From positions 84,152 to 148,151 of the forward strand of contig JAKJHU010000561.1 of assembly GCA_022316685.1 (NCBI GenBank): DNA of 64,000 nt. Reading direction: 5' to 3'. A model generated the notes under the pieces. That model saw nothing but the letters and a program-made list of their open reading frames with translations, did no database searches and was not told where the DNA came from. Every line of letters starts with the position of its first letter. The stretch's first letter is position 1. Shown piece after piece: positions 33,615 to 43,879 of the stretch. A program made the position numbers and the translations under genes. The DNA is from Progne subis subis (lineage: Eukaryota > Chordata > Aves > Passeriformes > Hirundinidae).

Positions 33615-33763
33615 ACTCTTAATCCTTCTATCGCATTTGCTATGGTCAATCAATAAAGGTGCATTTGTTTTAAATGCTGAAATCCCCTCTGTGTTGTGTT
33701 TTGCACTCTGAGATCAGAAAACGAACCATCACGGACCCCCGCTCGTCCGAGCGGATCGTGACA
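32870..33763 (+). repeat. 3' LTR of the 26722-33763 ERV
   Basis: It starts TGTAGAGTCTGTC and ends GCGGATCGTGACA, and is followed by the target duplication CCAGG. The (CT)n run at 33578-33613 is longer than in the 5' copy. Most other differences are single-base indels in short runs. Confidence 0.88.
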
Positions 33764-33925
33764 CCAGGGTCCCAAGTTTGTCCCAGTATCCCCCAGTTTT
33801 CACTCACAGTACCCCCAGTATGTTTCAGTATGTCCCAGTACACTCCCAGTATGTTCCCAGTGTCTCCCACAGCATTCCTAATGTCCTCCCAGTATGTCCC
33901 ATTCCTCCCCAGTGTTTCCAAGGAA
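33764..33925. repeat. CCCAGTATG minisatellite
   Basis: Degenerate repeats of CCCAGTAT(G/C)TCC at about 10-20 bp spacing start at the ERV boundary. Confidence 0.7.
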
Positions 33926-34279
33926 CTTTGAACTACTCACAGTTGCCGTGGCATCCAAACCCAGCAGTGGGGTCAGTGCAGTGTCCATGGCCACAGCCCC
34001 TTGCAGACCTCCTGAGGAGAGACCCTGGATCAATATCAATCACAGAATGCTGCAATCACCTCTTCCTCTAGAGATAATAAAACATACCCTTTATACAGGA
34101 ATGTTATTTCTTAGAAACTCTTTGAAATCTTTCTCCATAACTGTTGTAGAAAACATTCCTAATGAGCTGCACCAGACCAGAGGGAAATCAAGGCAAATCA
34201 AGGCACAGCCATGGTTTGTCAGGACTTGCTTGATCCCAAGGAGCCCCGTGGTGCATTTGGTGCTGAGCCCTCAGGGCCT

Positions 34280-34880
34280 GAGAAGAGATTGCACAAACCT
34301 TTCAGCAGTCCAAGTCACAGGGAAAACCCAAAGTGTCTCACAGCATTCATGGGTCCCACTGAGGTCCATCCCCAACACAGGCTCCTCATGGACTCCTTGG
34401 AGGAGAGAACTGGAGCCATGATTGCCTAAAAACCTCTCAGAGACTCAGTGTGGAAAGGAAAACCCAAAGTACCTTAAAACCCCTTGAGTATCTCAGAGCA
34501 TGAATGAGCCCCACTGAGTGTCAATACAAAGCCTCTCTAGGGACTCATTAAATATTGGATAATTGGAGGCCATGACTGCACAAACCTCTCAGGGATTCAG
34601 TGTCAAAAAGTAGTACTTGAATGACTCTTGAGTACTTTGAGGCATTAATGAGCCCCACTGAGTGTTGTTACTGACAAAACATCTCCAGGGACTAATTACA
34701 GCAGATAATTGGAGGCCATGATTGCACAAAGCCCCTCCAGAGACTCCCAGGCCAAAGCAAAACCCAAAGTCCTTTGGAAAACCTGCAGTCCCTGGGAGCA
34801 TTCAGGAGCCTCCCAGGGCCATTCCTGCCCAAGGCTCCCCAGGGACTGGTCCCAGCAGATCCCTGAAAACCACTGGATGT
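34280..34880. repeat. Degenerate ~150-bp tandem repeat, four units
   Basis: The words ATTGCACAAACCTCTCAGAGACTC, AAAACCCAAAGT and GAGCCCCACTGAGTGT recur. Unit starts are near 34291, 34421, 34578 and 34721 (spacing about 130-157). No preserved open frame is seen. Confidence 0.75.
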
Positions 34881-35187
34881 GGGGGGATGCGAGAGGGCAG
34901 GGACACAAGGGGCTGACAGTGACCAGCCTTGCTGGGGCTGTGCAGGAGGCCCCCAGGGCCTCAGGACAAGGTGTTCTCCTCACAGCCCTTGGTGGCACAG
35001 ACCCTGCAGTGCCCCAGGGCACAAGACTTGGCTTCTCCTGGGGCACTGCCAGCCCTGCCAGGCCCTTGGCCATGTCCAGCACAGCTTGTCCTGCGCTGTC
35101 CCACAGCTGCTGCCTGTGTCCCTGCAGGCTGCACACTCCCATCTCGCTGCCCCCTGGCTCTGCCCTGCATTTCCCTTTCTCTTCTCC
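34881..35187. other. GC-rich stretch, no recognised gene
   Basis: Overlapping open frames exist on both strands, as expected for GC-rich DNA. No domain or splice pattern is recognised. Confidence 0.4.
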
Positions 35188-35189
35188 CT

Positions 35190-35500
35190 CATATCCTGGG
35201 ATGGAACGTGGAGAATGGGTCAAAGCTGTACCAGGGATGGTTTAGGACCTGCAACAGGAGAAAGTGTTTCTTTCCTGAGAGGGTGCTCAAACACTGCACA
35301 GGCTCCCTGGAGAGGTGGTTGATGCCCCAAGGCTGTCAGTGTTTAAGAGACATTTGGACAGTGCCCTTAATGACTGCTTTCAACTTTTGGTCAGCCCTGG
35401 AGGGCTCAGGCACTTGGAGCAGACCATCATCCTGCTCTGACTGCAGATCATTCCCAACGGGACTATCCTGGTCTGGTCTATCCCATTCCATAGTCATACC
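35190..35500 (+). mobile_element. CR1-like retroposon 3' fragment
   Basis: Wording such as TTTCCTGAGAGGGTGCTCAAACACTG, CTCCCTGGAGAGGTGGTTGATGCCCC and TTTAAGAGACATTTGGACAGTGCCCTTAATGA is typical of avian CR1 3' segments. It encodes the decayed ERVxKHWxRLPREVV-like stretch. The exact subfamily cannot be given. Confidence 0.55.
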
Positions 35501-35639
35501 TGTACATGGATCGCTGCAAGCAGCTGTGCTCAGACACTCACCTGCTCAGCAGCTTTCCCTGGATTCCAGTCTCACCAGCTGAGGCATTTGGACATCTGAT
35601 GCCCAAGGCCACAGACCCATTCCAGGTGCTGGTGCTTTT

Positions 35640-35850
35640 GTACTGCCAACAACATTCTCCTTGGTTCTGCAGTGTCACAAGGGACCCTTTGATCCATGAG
35701 GTTCTGTGAGTGTCACCGTGGTCTCTTTGGTTCCACAAGGCCTCGCTGTGCCACAGTGGCCCCTTGGTTCCATGAGGTTCTGTGCTGTCAACAGGAATCT
35801 CCTTGGTTCTGTAGTGTCATAATGGACCCTTGGTTCCATGAAGTGCCTGG
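35640..35850. repeat. 40-50 bp tandem repeat (same family as 3180-3530)
   Basis: CTTGGTTCCATGAGGTTCTG and TGTCATAATGGACC units recur. It belongs to the family also seen in arms A, B and C. Confidence 0.65.
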
Positions 35851-35929
35851 CCTCTCACAGCCTCTCAGAGACCCTTGTCCCCCTCATAGGCCCCTCAGTG
35901 CCCCTCACAGTCCCTTCACAGCCATGAGT

Positions 35930-36250
35930 AAAGAAAGGCTGAAATGGAGCCTTTCCCCAGCGTTCCCCTCGGGGTTCATTGCGGCTGAAGCTGTGTGCTG
36001 GCGCTGGCCCCAGCGCGAACATCCCTGCAGCCGCCCAGGCCTTTGCTGTCCCCCCGTGTCCATTCCTTGTGGCCCGAGTCCCCGCCCGGCTCTGGCAGCA
36101 GCAGGAAGCCGCAGCGCAGCGGGCGCCGGCCCGGCCCAGCCGGGGCTCCCGGGCAGGAGCAGCAGCGCCGGCCCCTTCCCACCTGCTCCTGCCTCGGCTT
36201 CCCAGGGGATTTTCCAGCTGAATTCTGGAGTAGAGCGACAATCACCCACA
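35930..36250. promoter_or_regulatory. Small CpG-rich segment
   Basis: GC-rich with many CpG (GCAGCGCAGCGGGCGCCGGCCC near 36110). It could be a promoter or first exon for the short open frame at 36533. No TATA box or start codon context decides this. Confidence 0.3.
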
Positions 36251-36532
36251 AACAGCCCTGATTCCTCCAGGCCTGGCTGTGCTGCCCTGAGCCAGCCTCC
36301 AGAGAAAGAAAGGATCGGGTTCCAGCGCTGTTTTCAGCACTGTTTTACTCATCCTGAGGTGACAGCTGGAGGCTGCTGCTGCCTTTGCCTTGGGAATTGT
36401 AGATCATGGCTGCTCTTGCCCCTCTTCTGCTTGCCACTTGCATTTTATTTGTAAAACTGCAATTGCCTCCTTTGGTTGGTGCTACTGACAGTGCTTTCCT
36501 GATGGGTAGCTCAGATACTTTTTTCAGGCATC

Positions 36533-36718
36533 ATGATTAACAGATCTCTAAATACTCACCAGGCCCTGAGCACTAAGTCAAGGAGAATTAAATCCACACA
36601 GGCCACATTTGCAGCACTCAAACACAGCCCTGTTGCCGGTGCTGCTGAAATAGAATTGTTAGAGGCCATCACAGAAATTGCCTCTGAAGTGTCAAAAAAA
36701 ATGAAAAAATCCACCTGA
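36533..36718 (+). CDS. Short open frame, possible terminal exon of an unknown gene
   Basis: 61 codons, Lys- and Ala-rich, with a helical C-terminus (IELLEAITEIASEVSKKMKK). It is preceded by a splice-acceptor-like TACTTTTTTCAG (ending 36526), so it may be the last exon of a gene starting upstream, possibly in the CpG-rich segment at 35930. The protein is not recognised. Composition differs from the surrounding ERV and GC-rich DNA. Confidence 0.3.
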   Translation: MINRSLNTHQALSTKSRRIKSTQATFAALKHSPVAGAAEIELLEAITEIASEVSKKMKKST

Positions 36719-36993
36719 AGAAAGGAAAAACAGAACTTCTGAACTCAATTCATTGTGCAAGAAATGATAAGATTTGTCTTTACAAACAAGTTCTGGGTCT
36801 GCTGGTAGATAAAACTAGCACTGAGAGATAAGAGAAACAATGGGAAGGATTCTACTGATTGATGAATGGAAAAGAAGAAATTTGCGTTTACAAACAAACT
36901 GTAGGTTTGTTTGTAAGTGAAATTGAATATTGAAAGATGAAAATATCAATGGGGAAAACCCAAAAATCCCGTAAGAATTAAAAACTGTTGAAG

Positions 36994-37431
36994 TGTCCGT
37001 AACGCATTTAGCAGCGCGGCCGCAGGCTAGCTCAGCGTAGTTGTCACTGCGGCAACGTGGAAGGTCGTGGCGGCAGGCTGGGCAAGCCGCTCCCTCCCTG
37101 TGAGGACTTGGTTCCACCACACTAGCGACGGGCACAGAGATGGCAACGCAACCACGGCGGCTGAATAAAGGCCGACTCTCCTGAGCAGGGTATAACGATG
37201 ATTTATTGAGGGGAAGGGAGAACAGAGCTCCGCACTCCACAACCTGCTGCCTAGAAGAGCCTGAATGCAGGCGTGCAGGAGCTTTTAAGGGAGGGTGTAA
37301 ACAGGGGTGGCGACAACGGGTCAGCCAATTACAAGGCAGGTGGGTGTAAACCGGGGGTGTAACTGCAGAACCGGGGACCAACCACAGAACAGCGGGAGGG
37401 GATTTCCAGGCCCCTAGCCTATCACTCGACA
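36994..37431 (-). mobile_element. LTR of an unidentified ERV, minus strand
   Basis: The minus strand starts TGTCGAGTGATAGG and ends GTTACGGACA. It has a TATA-like TTAAAAGC (near 37282) and an AATAAA (complement near 37201). A purine tract (CCAGGGAGGG on the minus strand, 37432-37441) directly precedes it, so it is a 3' LTR. The internal part upstream is cut at 37932 by another LTR. Confidence 0.65.
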
Positions 37432-37932
37432 CCCTCCCTGGAGCTTTCCAGAAGCCAGGGAAGGGTCTTGGAGTGATAGACAGGGCGCCCAAGGGGAGAG
37501 AAAGGGGATTGACAACTTAGGAGAGAAGGGAGGAAGGATGATTGACATATAACGAACAAAAGGTACTTAACAGTAAACAGGTTTGAACCAAACTTGAAAC
37601 GGGGGGTACATGGAACAAACCACTTACAAAACTTAATAAGACTCACATAAAACTAATTAAAAAACTGCGCACTGCCACAAAAAACTAAAGGGGTTATACA
37701 TTCAAAGGGGAATCTTAAATCTTAGGAATTTTGGGAAGTCTGTACCTCTCAAGTACCTCAGCCAATGGGGAAAGAGAGAAGGAAATGCGGCAGGGAAATC
37801 AGGATAAAAAGGAGGCTGCGTCCTCTGAAAATTTGAGAGACCCCAGGGGAAATGCTCAGTGGCCTCTCCCTTTATTCAAATAAATAAAAGGACTCATCCA
37901 TGTCCTTTATGGACATAAACCTCTGGTGTTTG
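37432..37932 (-). other. Internal remnant of the same unidentified ERV
   Basis: About 500 bp without a recognisable domain, purine-rich near the LTR. 37840-37932 contains AATAAATAAAAGG and may be part of another LTR in plus orientation. Confidence 0.35.
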
Positions 37933-38527
37933 TGTTCTGGAAAAAAAATATAATAGAGAGTCAGAGACTTGCTCTTTTGTATGTTTCTTTATTATCAAGC
38001 TTGGCCTTGGGGGAGAGCTTGCTTGCTCCCTTGGCAACGTGGAGGAGGAGGTACACACAGCTTCGCTTCACAGCAAAGCTGGGGACTCCCACCCCCCCTC
38101 ACGGGCTTTTTCCCTTGCCGGGGAGTCCGTTTCACGTCGCTGATCAGGGGTCGTCCAGCGATGGGGGACTCCTTCTCAGGTCACGGCGACTAAATAAAGC
38201 TGCTTCGGCGGACCCCCATACTTCTTGCACTAGTCTAAAATGCGACTACAGTCCTGGATTTTACTTTGGTTCCCTGCTTTTTAGAGTCTCTTGTTCTTGA
38301 GTTGTTCCCAGAATTCCAGTGTTCTTTTTATTTGCATATTCAGACACGATCCGGCGAATGGGAGCAGAGATACAGGTATTAAGGTGAATTCTTAATTAAC
38401 AAACAAGTAAATATGGTGATAAATCAGTATTAAAACAGGAATAAGGCAAATTCTTTATACAGAATAGAATTACTTAACAATTAAGTAACTAAAACATAGA
38501 TTATTTGAATAGAATTTATTTATAACA
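37933..38527 (-). repeat. 3' LTR of the gammaretrovirus-like ERV, minus strand
   Basis: The minus strand starts TGTTATAAATAAAT after the purine tract AATAGAGGGGGGAGT (38528-38542) and ends CCAGAACA. It is closely related to the solo LTR at 4091-4681. Confidence 0.85.
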
Positions 38528-38542
38528 ACTCCCCCCTCTATT
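38528..38542 (-). promoter_or_regulatory. Polypurine tract of the gammaretrovirus-like ERV
   Basis: The minus-strand sequence AATAGAGGGGGGAGT abuts the LTR start. Confidence 0.8.
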
Positions 38543-38596
38543 TCTTTGATCGAGCTTTAGCTCGCATCAATTTGTCAAAGCATAACTAAGTATCTC

Positions 38597-38857
38597 CTAT
38601 AGGACATTCCCCAAACAGGCGCTGTGCATAACTAGCTGTGTTTTTGTGGTCCAATAAACTTTTCCATCCTCTTGGCAAGTATTCAACTGGGAGTGGTCAA
38701 AGCAGTTTGGGTTCACGTTAGTATGGACCCTGAATAAGGATCTGAGATCCTCTCCATCGTACACTGGATGGTAGCAGTTAGCACAGGCTTTTGTTTCATA
38801 GGTGTGCTTTATGAACATCACCAGTACGATCCCTCCCAAGAGTCCGGTATGGGCCAT
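38597..38857 (-). pseudogene. env: Envelope N-terminal fragment of the gammaretrovirus-like ERV
   Basis: 86 codons on the minus strand begin with a hydrophobic signal-peptide-like segment (GLLGGIVLVMFI, residues 5-16). A Cys-containing stretch (CANCYHP) follows, as at the start of a gamma-type surface subunit. The frame stops 69 bp before the LTR, so most of the surface subunit and the whole transmembrane subunit are deleted. Identity rests on position and signal peptide. Confidence 0.55.
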
Positions 38858-38989
38858 CCTTCCTGGATCTCTTGCTCCACCCGGCCTTGCCTCTTGGAGT
38901 GGAGAGGTCTCCTAAGAACCCACTTACATGCTTCCACTTCCCTTCCCTATTAATTTAGTTGCCCTTAGAGAATGTTCTGTAGGAGATTT

Positions 38990-39400
38990 ACCCTTTTTTT
39001 TTTTCTTCAAAAAAACCACTTTACACTTTAATTTTTCTATTACTTAAATTTGTTCAAACTGCTACTTATAGAACTTAATAACTTTTAAAATTAACATATA
39101 AAAATTTAAACTTATTTAAATCACTATTTATAAAACTTAAACCTAATAAAAAAACTTTATACTTTTTTTTCTATTACTTAAACTTATTTAAGTTGCTATT
39201 CATAAAACTTACATTTAAAAATTATCATTAAAAAAACCCTTAAACTTACTTAAATTCTTACTTAAAAAAAAGGCTTAAACTATATGTAAAATTAATACAA
39301 AAAAGAACTTATACCCCTTTTTAATATATCTATTACTTAAACATATCTAAAATGCTATTACAAAAACTGACTTAGGTTTACAGAAATTAACCCTTATTGT
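38990..39400. repeat. AT-rich degenerate ~70-bp tandem repeat
   Basis: CTATTACTTAAACTTATTTAA and CTATTTATAAAACTTAAAC words recur near 39036, 39101, 39170, 39242 and 39329. A/T content is very high. It lies between integrase and env of the minus-strand ERV, where other gammaretrovirus-like elements have no such array. Confidence 0.65.
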
Positions 39401-39401
39401 G

Positions 39402-39415
39402 CCCCCCCCCCCCCC
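39402..39415. repeat. C14/G14 homopolymer
   Basis: Fourteen C on the plus strand, followed by T7. On the minus strand it reads A-rich then G14, like an extreme polypurine tract. Confidence 0.9.
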
Positions 39416-39482
39416 TTTTTTGAGTTCGTTGAATATGGGAGAGGCAACTGAAACAAAAGGTTTTCACAGTCTCTGTTATCTC

Positions 39483-40661
39483 TTATTTCTTTTTAAAGGT
39501 TAATTTCAAGTCTTTCGGGTGTGGTGTTACTGTCCACTCGGTTTCATCCGGTGAGGGTGCTGAACTCGGGTTCTCTCCAGGAGGGGGTACTGGCCCTTTA
39601 ACTCTGGTGATGTGGGTCCATCCTTTTTCCTTAGTGCGCACTGCTGTGTGAGTTGTTAACAGTACTTGGTAGGGACCTTCAAACTTCGGGGTCAGCGGGG
39701 TATTAGTCCACGTTTTGATCAATACCCAGTCTCCAGGATTGATATTATGCACATTTGCATCCAAAGGGGAAGTTTGAGGAAGATAGCCTTTCTTTCTGAG
39801 ATTTTCTAAGGTTTGTCAATGGTTTTTAGATATTTTCTAGTGATTTCCTCTCCTTCCAGGTAGTCTTTAGAACTATAAGGAGATAACAAAAAGGGAAGCC
39901 CAAAACATTTCATATGGTGACACTCCTAGATCTGCTCGTGGCTGTGTTCTGATTCGTAGTAATGCTAGGGGTAAGCATTTAAGCCAATTTAGTTGAGTTT
40001 CTGCTATTAGTTTAGTCAGTACATTTTTAATGGTTTTGTTCATCCTTTCTACTCTGCCTGAGCTTTGGGGATGCCATGGGGTGTGTAACCTCCATTTTAT
40101 CCCTAAGGCTTGTGTTACCTGTTGTAGAATTTGTGCTGTGAAATGTGGCCCTCTGTCTGAATCAATATTATTTATCAGCCCATACCGAGGGAGGATATCT
40201 TCTAATATGATTTTTGTTACTACTTCTGCTGTTTCCCTTTTTGTAGGAAATGCCTCTACCCAATGGGTAAGGTGATCTATGATCACTAACAAGTGTTTGT
40301 ACCCTTGAACAGGGGGCATCTCAGTAAAATCAATTTGCACGTTCTGGAAGGGCCTTAAGGCTAACTCCCTCCCTCCAGGCTCAGTTTTTCTCATAACTTT
40401 TTGATTTATTTTCTGACATATTATACATCCCTGAGTAACTGCTTTTGCCAATTCGTGTACTCCAATACATAGGTTTTCCCTTAGGAAATGGTCACATAAC
40501 CCCTGGGTTCCCCAGTGGGTTAAATTATGTATTTCTGTAAGCATTTTTCTGGCCAGGGTATTATTCAGAAATTTCCATCCGTCAGCTGTTAACCACACTC
40601 CGTGTTCCCCCTGGTGTAATCCTAATTCTTTTATTGCTTTCTGCTCTTTTTTACTAAACAC
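39483..40661 (-). pseudogene. pol: Gammaretrovirus-like integrase
   Basis: On the minus strand 40661-39873 (262 codons) has the HHCC zinc domain (HNLTHWGTQG...CIICQ, about residues 45-82). The DDE core follows: Asp in QIDFTEM, Asp in IDSDRGPHF and Glu in SSGRVERMN. The C-terminal domain continues in a second frame at 39764-39483 (GDWVLIKTW, GPYQVLL). The break lies between 39873 and 39764. The layout is that of class I (gammaretrovirus-like) ERVs. The catalytic residues are all present. Confidence 0.88.
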
Positions 40662-40679
40662 TTGCTCTATCTTCTGCTT

Positions 40680-41240
40680 TTCTTGGTATTTTCTCTAATT
40701 TGAGGATTTTTACTGGTTCTCCTGGTTCTAAAGCTGCTTCTCTGGCTGTTTTATCAGCTAACTGGTTTCCCCTTATCTCGGGCATTTCTCCCTTTTGATG
40801 TCCTTTTATGTGAACTACTGCAATTTTATGGTTTTTGTAAAGATTTTAACACTGACTTTATTAATTCTGTGTGTATTAAGTTTTTCCCTTTTGAATTTAA
40901 ATATCCCGTCCTTCCCAAATTTTCCCAAATGTGTGCACGATACCAAAGGCATATCTAGAGTCTGTGTAAATGGTCCCTCGGTCATCTTTAAGTAAGTCTA
41001 GCCCTCTCTTTAGTGCATATATTTCACAGCACTGTGCTGACCAATTACTTGGTAACTTTCCCTTTTCTAAAACTTTCATTTTCTCTCCCTCAATCACAGA
41101 GTATCCTGATATTCTTTTCCCTTCCACCACTCGGGATGACCCATCTGTGAACAACACTCTCCCATATGGAAGGGGTGTATCCTCTAAATCTTCCTCACTT
41201 TTGTCTGCATATCAATGAGTTCTAGGCAATGGTGTTCTAT
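40680..41240 (-). pseudogene. pol: Gammaretrovirus-like RNase H
   Basis: The minus-strand open frame 41157-40897 has the LFTDGSS motif (first Asp) at its start, the helix Glu in CEIYALKRGL and the TDSRYA motif. The rest of the domain toward 40680 is in other frames. It is catalytic-type RNase H of a class I ERV. Stops occur near 41158 and 40890. Confidence 0.82.
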
Positions 41241-41278
41241 TTCTTCAGTGGACTCACCAGAGAGAAATTGGGCTGGAT

Positions 41279-41765
41279 TTAAGCTTTTGATGTTGTTAGT
41301 TCTAGGTTATCTGTATTTATCAGTATAATTTCATATTTTAGGATTCTAGAATCTGTGAGCCACTTTTGAGCTCTTTGACTTAAGATTGTTTTCAAATCAT
41401 GTGGAGTATGTATCTTTATCTTTCTCTGTAATGTTAACTTTTGAGCCTCTTCTATCAAAAGAGCTGCAGTAGCAACTGCTTGGAGGCAAGCTGGCCATCC
41501 CCTGGCCACTGGATCTAGTAGTTTTGATAGAAATGCTACAGGTTTTCGGTATCCTCCCCATTCTTGGGTTAAAACTCCATATGCTATCCCTTCCTCGGTG
41601 TTTATAAACAAATCAAACTCCTTTTTAAGATCGGGTAAGCTTAAAACTGGTGCTGAGGATAATTTCTCTTTCAGATCTTGTAGCTGCCTCTCGTCACTCT
41701 CTGTCCAATTCATTGGTTCTTGGTCTATTCATTTATCATAAAGAAATTTGACCCCTTGAGTTTAC
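41279..41765 (-). pseudogene. pol: Gammaretrovirus-like RT connection region
   Basis: The minus-strand frame 41713-41279 (144 codons) holds the region after the RT palm (LPDLKKEFDLFINTEEGIA..., FLSKLLDPVARGWP, AVATAALLIEEAQKL). The YxDD palm, protease, gag and 5' LTR are absent because the ERV is joined to a CR1 fragment at about 41768. Confidence 0.82.
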
Positions 41766-41769
41766 TTAT

Positions 41770-43225
41770 CTGCTGTGGGAGACAGTGTCAAAGGCCTTGC
41801 TGAAGTCCAAATACACAACATCCACAGCATTCCCACATCCACCAGGTGGGTCACCTGGTCATAAAAGGAGAGCAGGCTGGTCAAACACGACCTACCCCTC
41901 CTAAACCCATGCTGCTGGGTCTGATACCCTGGCCATCCTGTAGGTGCTGTGTGATGACACTCAATATAAACTGCTCCATGACCTTACCGGGTACTGAGGT
42001 CAGGCTAACTGGCCTCTAATTACCAGGATCCTCCTTCCCACCCTTCTTGTGAATGGTGTCACATTGGCCAGCTTCCAGTCACCTGGAACCTCACCAGTGA
42101 GCCAGGGCTGTTGGTAAATGATGGAGAGCAGCTTTGCAGGCTCATCTGCCAGCTCCCTCATCACCTTGGGATGGATCCCATCTGGGCCCATAGATTTCTG
42201 AACATCCAAGCATCTCAGCAGTTCTCTGACTGCCTCCTCCTGGATAACAGGGGGACCATTCTGCTCCCTGACACCATCTACCAGCCCAGGAGGGCAGTTG
42301 TTCTGGGGACAAGCCATCTTCCCACTAAAGACTGAGGAAAAGATGGCATCAAGCACTTCTGCCTTCCCTCATCTGCAGTTACTAAGTTCCTTCCCACATC
42401 CAGTAGAGAACAAAGGTAGGTCTTACCCTTCTTTTTGTCGTTAATATATTTGTAAAAACATTTTTTATTATCCTTTACTAAAGTTGCCAAAATAAGTTTG
42501 AACTGAGCTTTGGCCACCCTACTGTTTTTCCTACATGCCCTAGCAACTCTCTTAAATACCTCCTGAGAGACCTGACCCTCCTTCCAAAGATGGTACATCT
42601 TCTTTTTATTCCTAAGGTCTTTCAAAACCCTGTTGCCCATCCAGGATGGACGTTTGCCTCGTCAGCTCATCTTTCAGCACACAGTCTGTTCCTCTGCCCT
42701 CAAGATCTCTGCTTTGAAGCATGCCCACCCTTCCTGGACTTCATTGTTTTTAATGCTTCCCAAGGAACTCTCTGAATAAGTCTCCTAAACAGGCCAAGTC
42801 TGCCCTCCTGAATTTAGTGTAAAAGTCTTATTGATGTTCCTCCTGATTTCACCAAATATTGAGAACTCTCTCATTTCTTGATCACTCTGTCCCAAGCATC
42901 CTCCAACCACCACATCTCCCACCTGTCCTTCTCTATTTGCAAACAACAGGTCTAACATAGTCCATCCCCTGGTGGGCTCACACCAGCTGTGACAACAGGT
43001 TGTTCTCCATACACTCCAAAACCTTCCTGGACTGCCTCTTTCTGCTGTATGGAGATCCCAGCAGATGTCTGGCAGGTTGAAGTCACCTACAAGAACAGGG
43101 GCTGGTGATCCTGAAACATTCTCCAGCTGCTTATAGAATAAGTTGTCCACCTCTTCTTCCTGCTTGGGTGGACGATAACAGACTCCCAGTAGGTACCACC
43201 GGTACCCTGTCCTGTTTTCTTAGGG
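41770..43225 (-). mobile_element. CR1 LINE fragment, minus strand
   Basis: The minus strand runs from the endonuclease C-terminus (PVLVGDFNLPDICW, LLFANREGQVGD near 43080-42900) to the reverse transcriptase start (SMGPDGIHPKVMRELAD near 42200; LTGEVPGDWKLANV). It continues to about 41770, where it meets ERV pol. There is no CR1 3' tail, so the junction removed it. Several frame breaks are seen. Confidence 0.85.
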
Positions 43226-43875
43226 GAGAACAGTCACAATGAAAACCTTACCAATGGCACAGCTCCCCAGTCCACAAGGAAAAGAAAGAACAAGTTGTCA
43301 GGTTTATCAAATATTTGTCCTGCTTTGCTGCAAGACTCCTGCTGCATGCACAGTGTGGAAAGCCAAGGGAAGCTGCCATTGGTGGCACATCTTGTGCCAG
43401 AAGCTCCACCCTGTTCTGCAGGAAGTTTTTGGAAAGAGCAAACGGGATTGTGGAGCAGATTCTAGGGAAACTGAAAGAACTTTTAAGAAATGAAATGAAA
43501 ATGGAAAGAAACATTCCAAGATGTTTTTCTCTATTTATTTCTATGCTCCCCTTTTCCATCTTGCACTACTTCTCCATCCCATCAATTCCAAATGGATCTC
43601 ACCTCGAAGATCCATGAGTTGGCAAATTTCAGACACTGTAAAATACCATGAGCTACATCCAGTTTGCCTTCCCCTGTTTTTCTTGGAAAGCAATGCTGGA
43701 GACACAGGTGCAGTGCTTGGGTCAGGTACAAATTGTGCGTTCAGGGAATGTGCTCTGACAGTGTCTGACCCTCAGCAGGGACAATGCACAGCAGCAGCCA
43801 AGGGGATTCCTGTGCCACCGTGCAGGAGTCAAGACTCTGGGTCTTGGCTCAACACTGCAAAGTTCCCGTGTCTGG
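43226..43875. other. Intergenic stretch upstream of the CpG island
   Basis: Nothing recognisable apart from short open frames on both strands. It separates the CR1 fragment from the CpG island. Confidence 0.45.
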
Positions 43876-43879
43876 ACAG

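Larger units (their letters stand above)
26722..33763 (+). mobile_element. ERV with paired ~0.88-kb LTRs, gag, partial pol and env
   Basis: This full-length insertion is bounded by TG...CA LTRs (877 and 894 bp) and a 5-bp target duplication CCAGG (26717-26721 and 33764-33768). Inside are a primer site, a triplicated leader, a gag in three frames, an RT/RNase H piece without the first RT half, no integrase core, and an envelope-like region with many breaks. The LTRs differ mostly by one-base indels. The 5-bp duplication and gene wording suggest a class I or unclassified avian ERV. I cannot name the family from sequence alone. Confidence 0.85.

Noticed and set aside
34700..35590. Overlapping open frames of 130-217 codons
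   Set aside because: Both strands and several frames are open in GC-rich DNA next to a 150-bp tandem repeat and a CR1-like piece; no domain.
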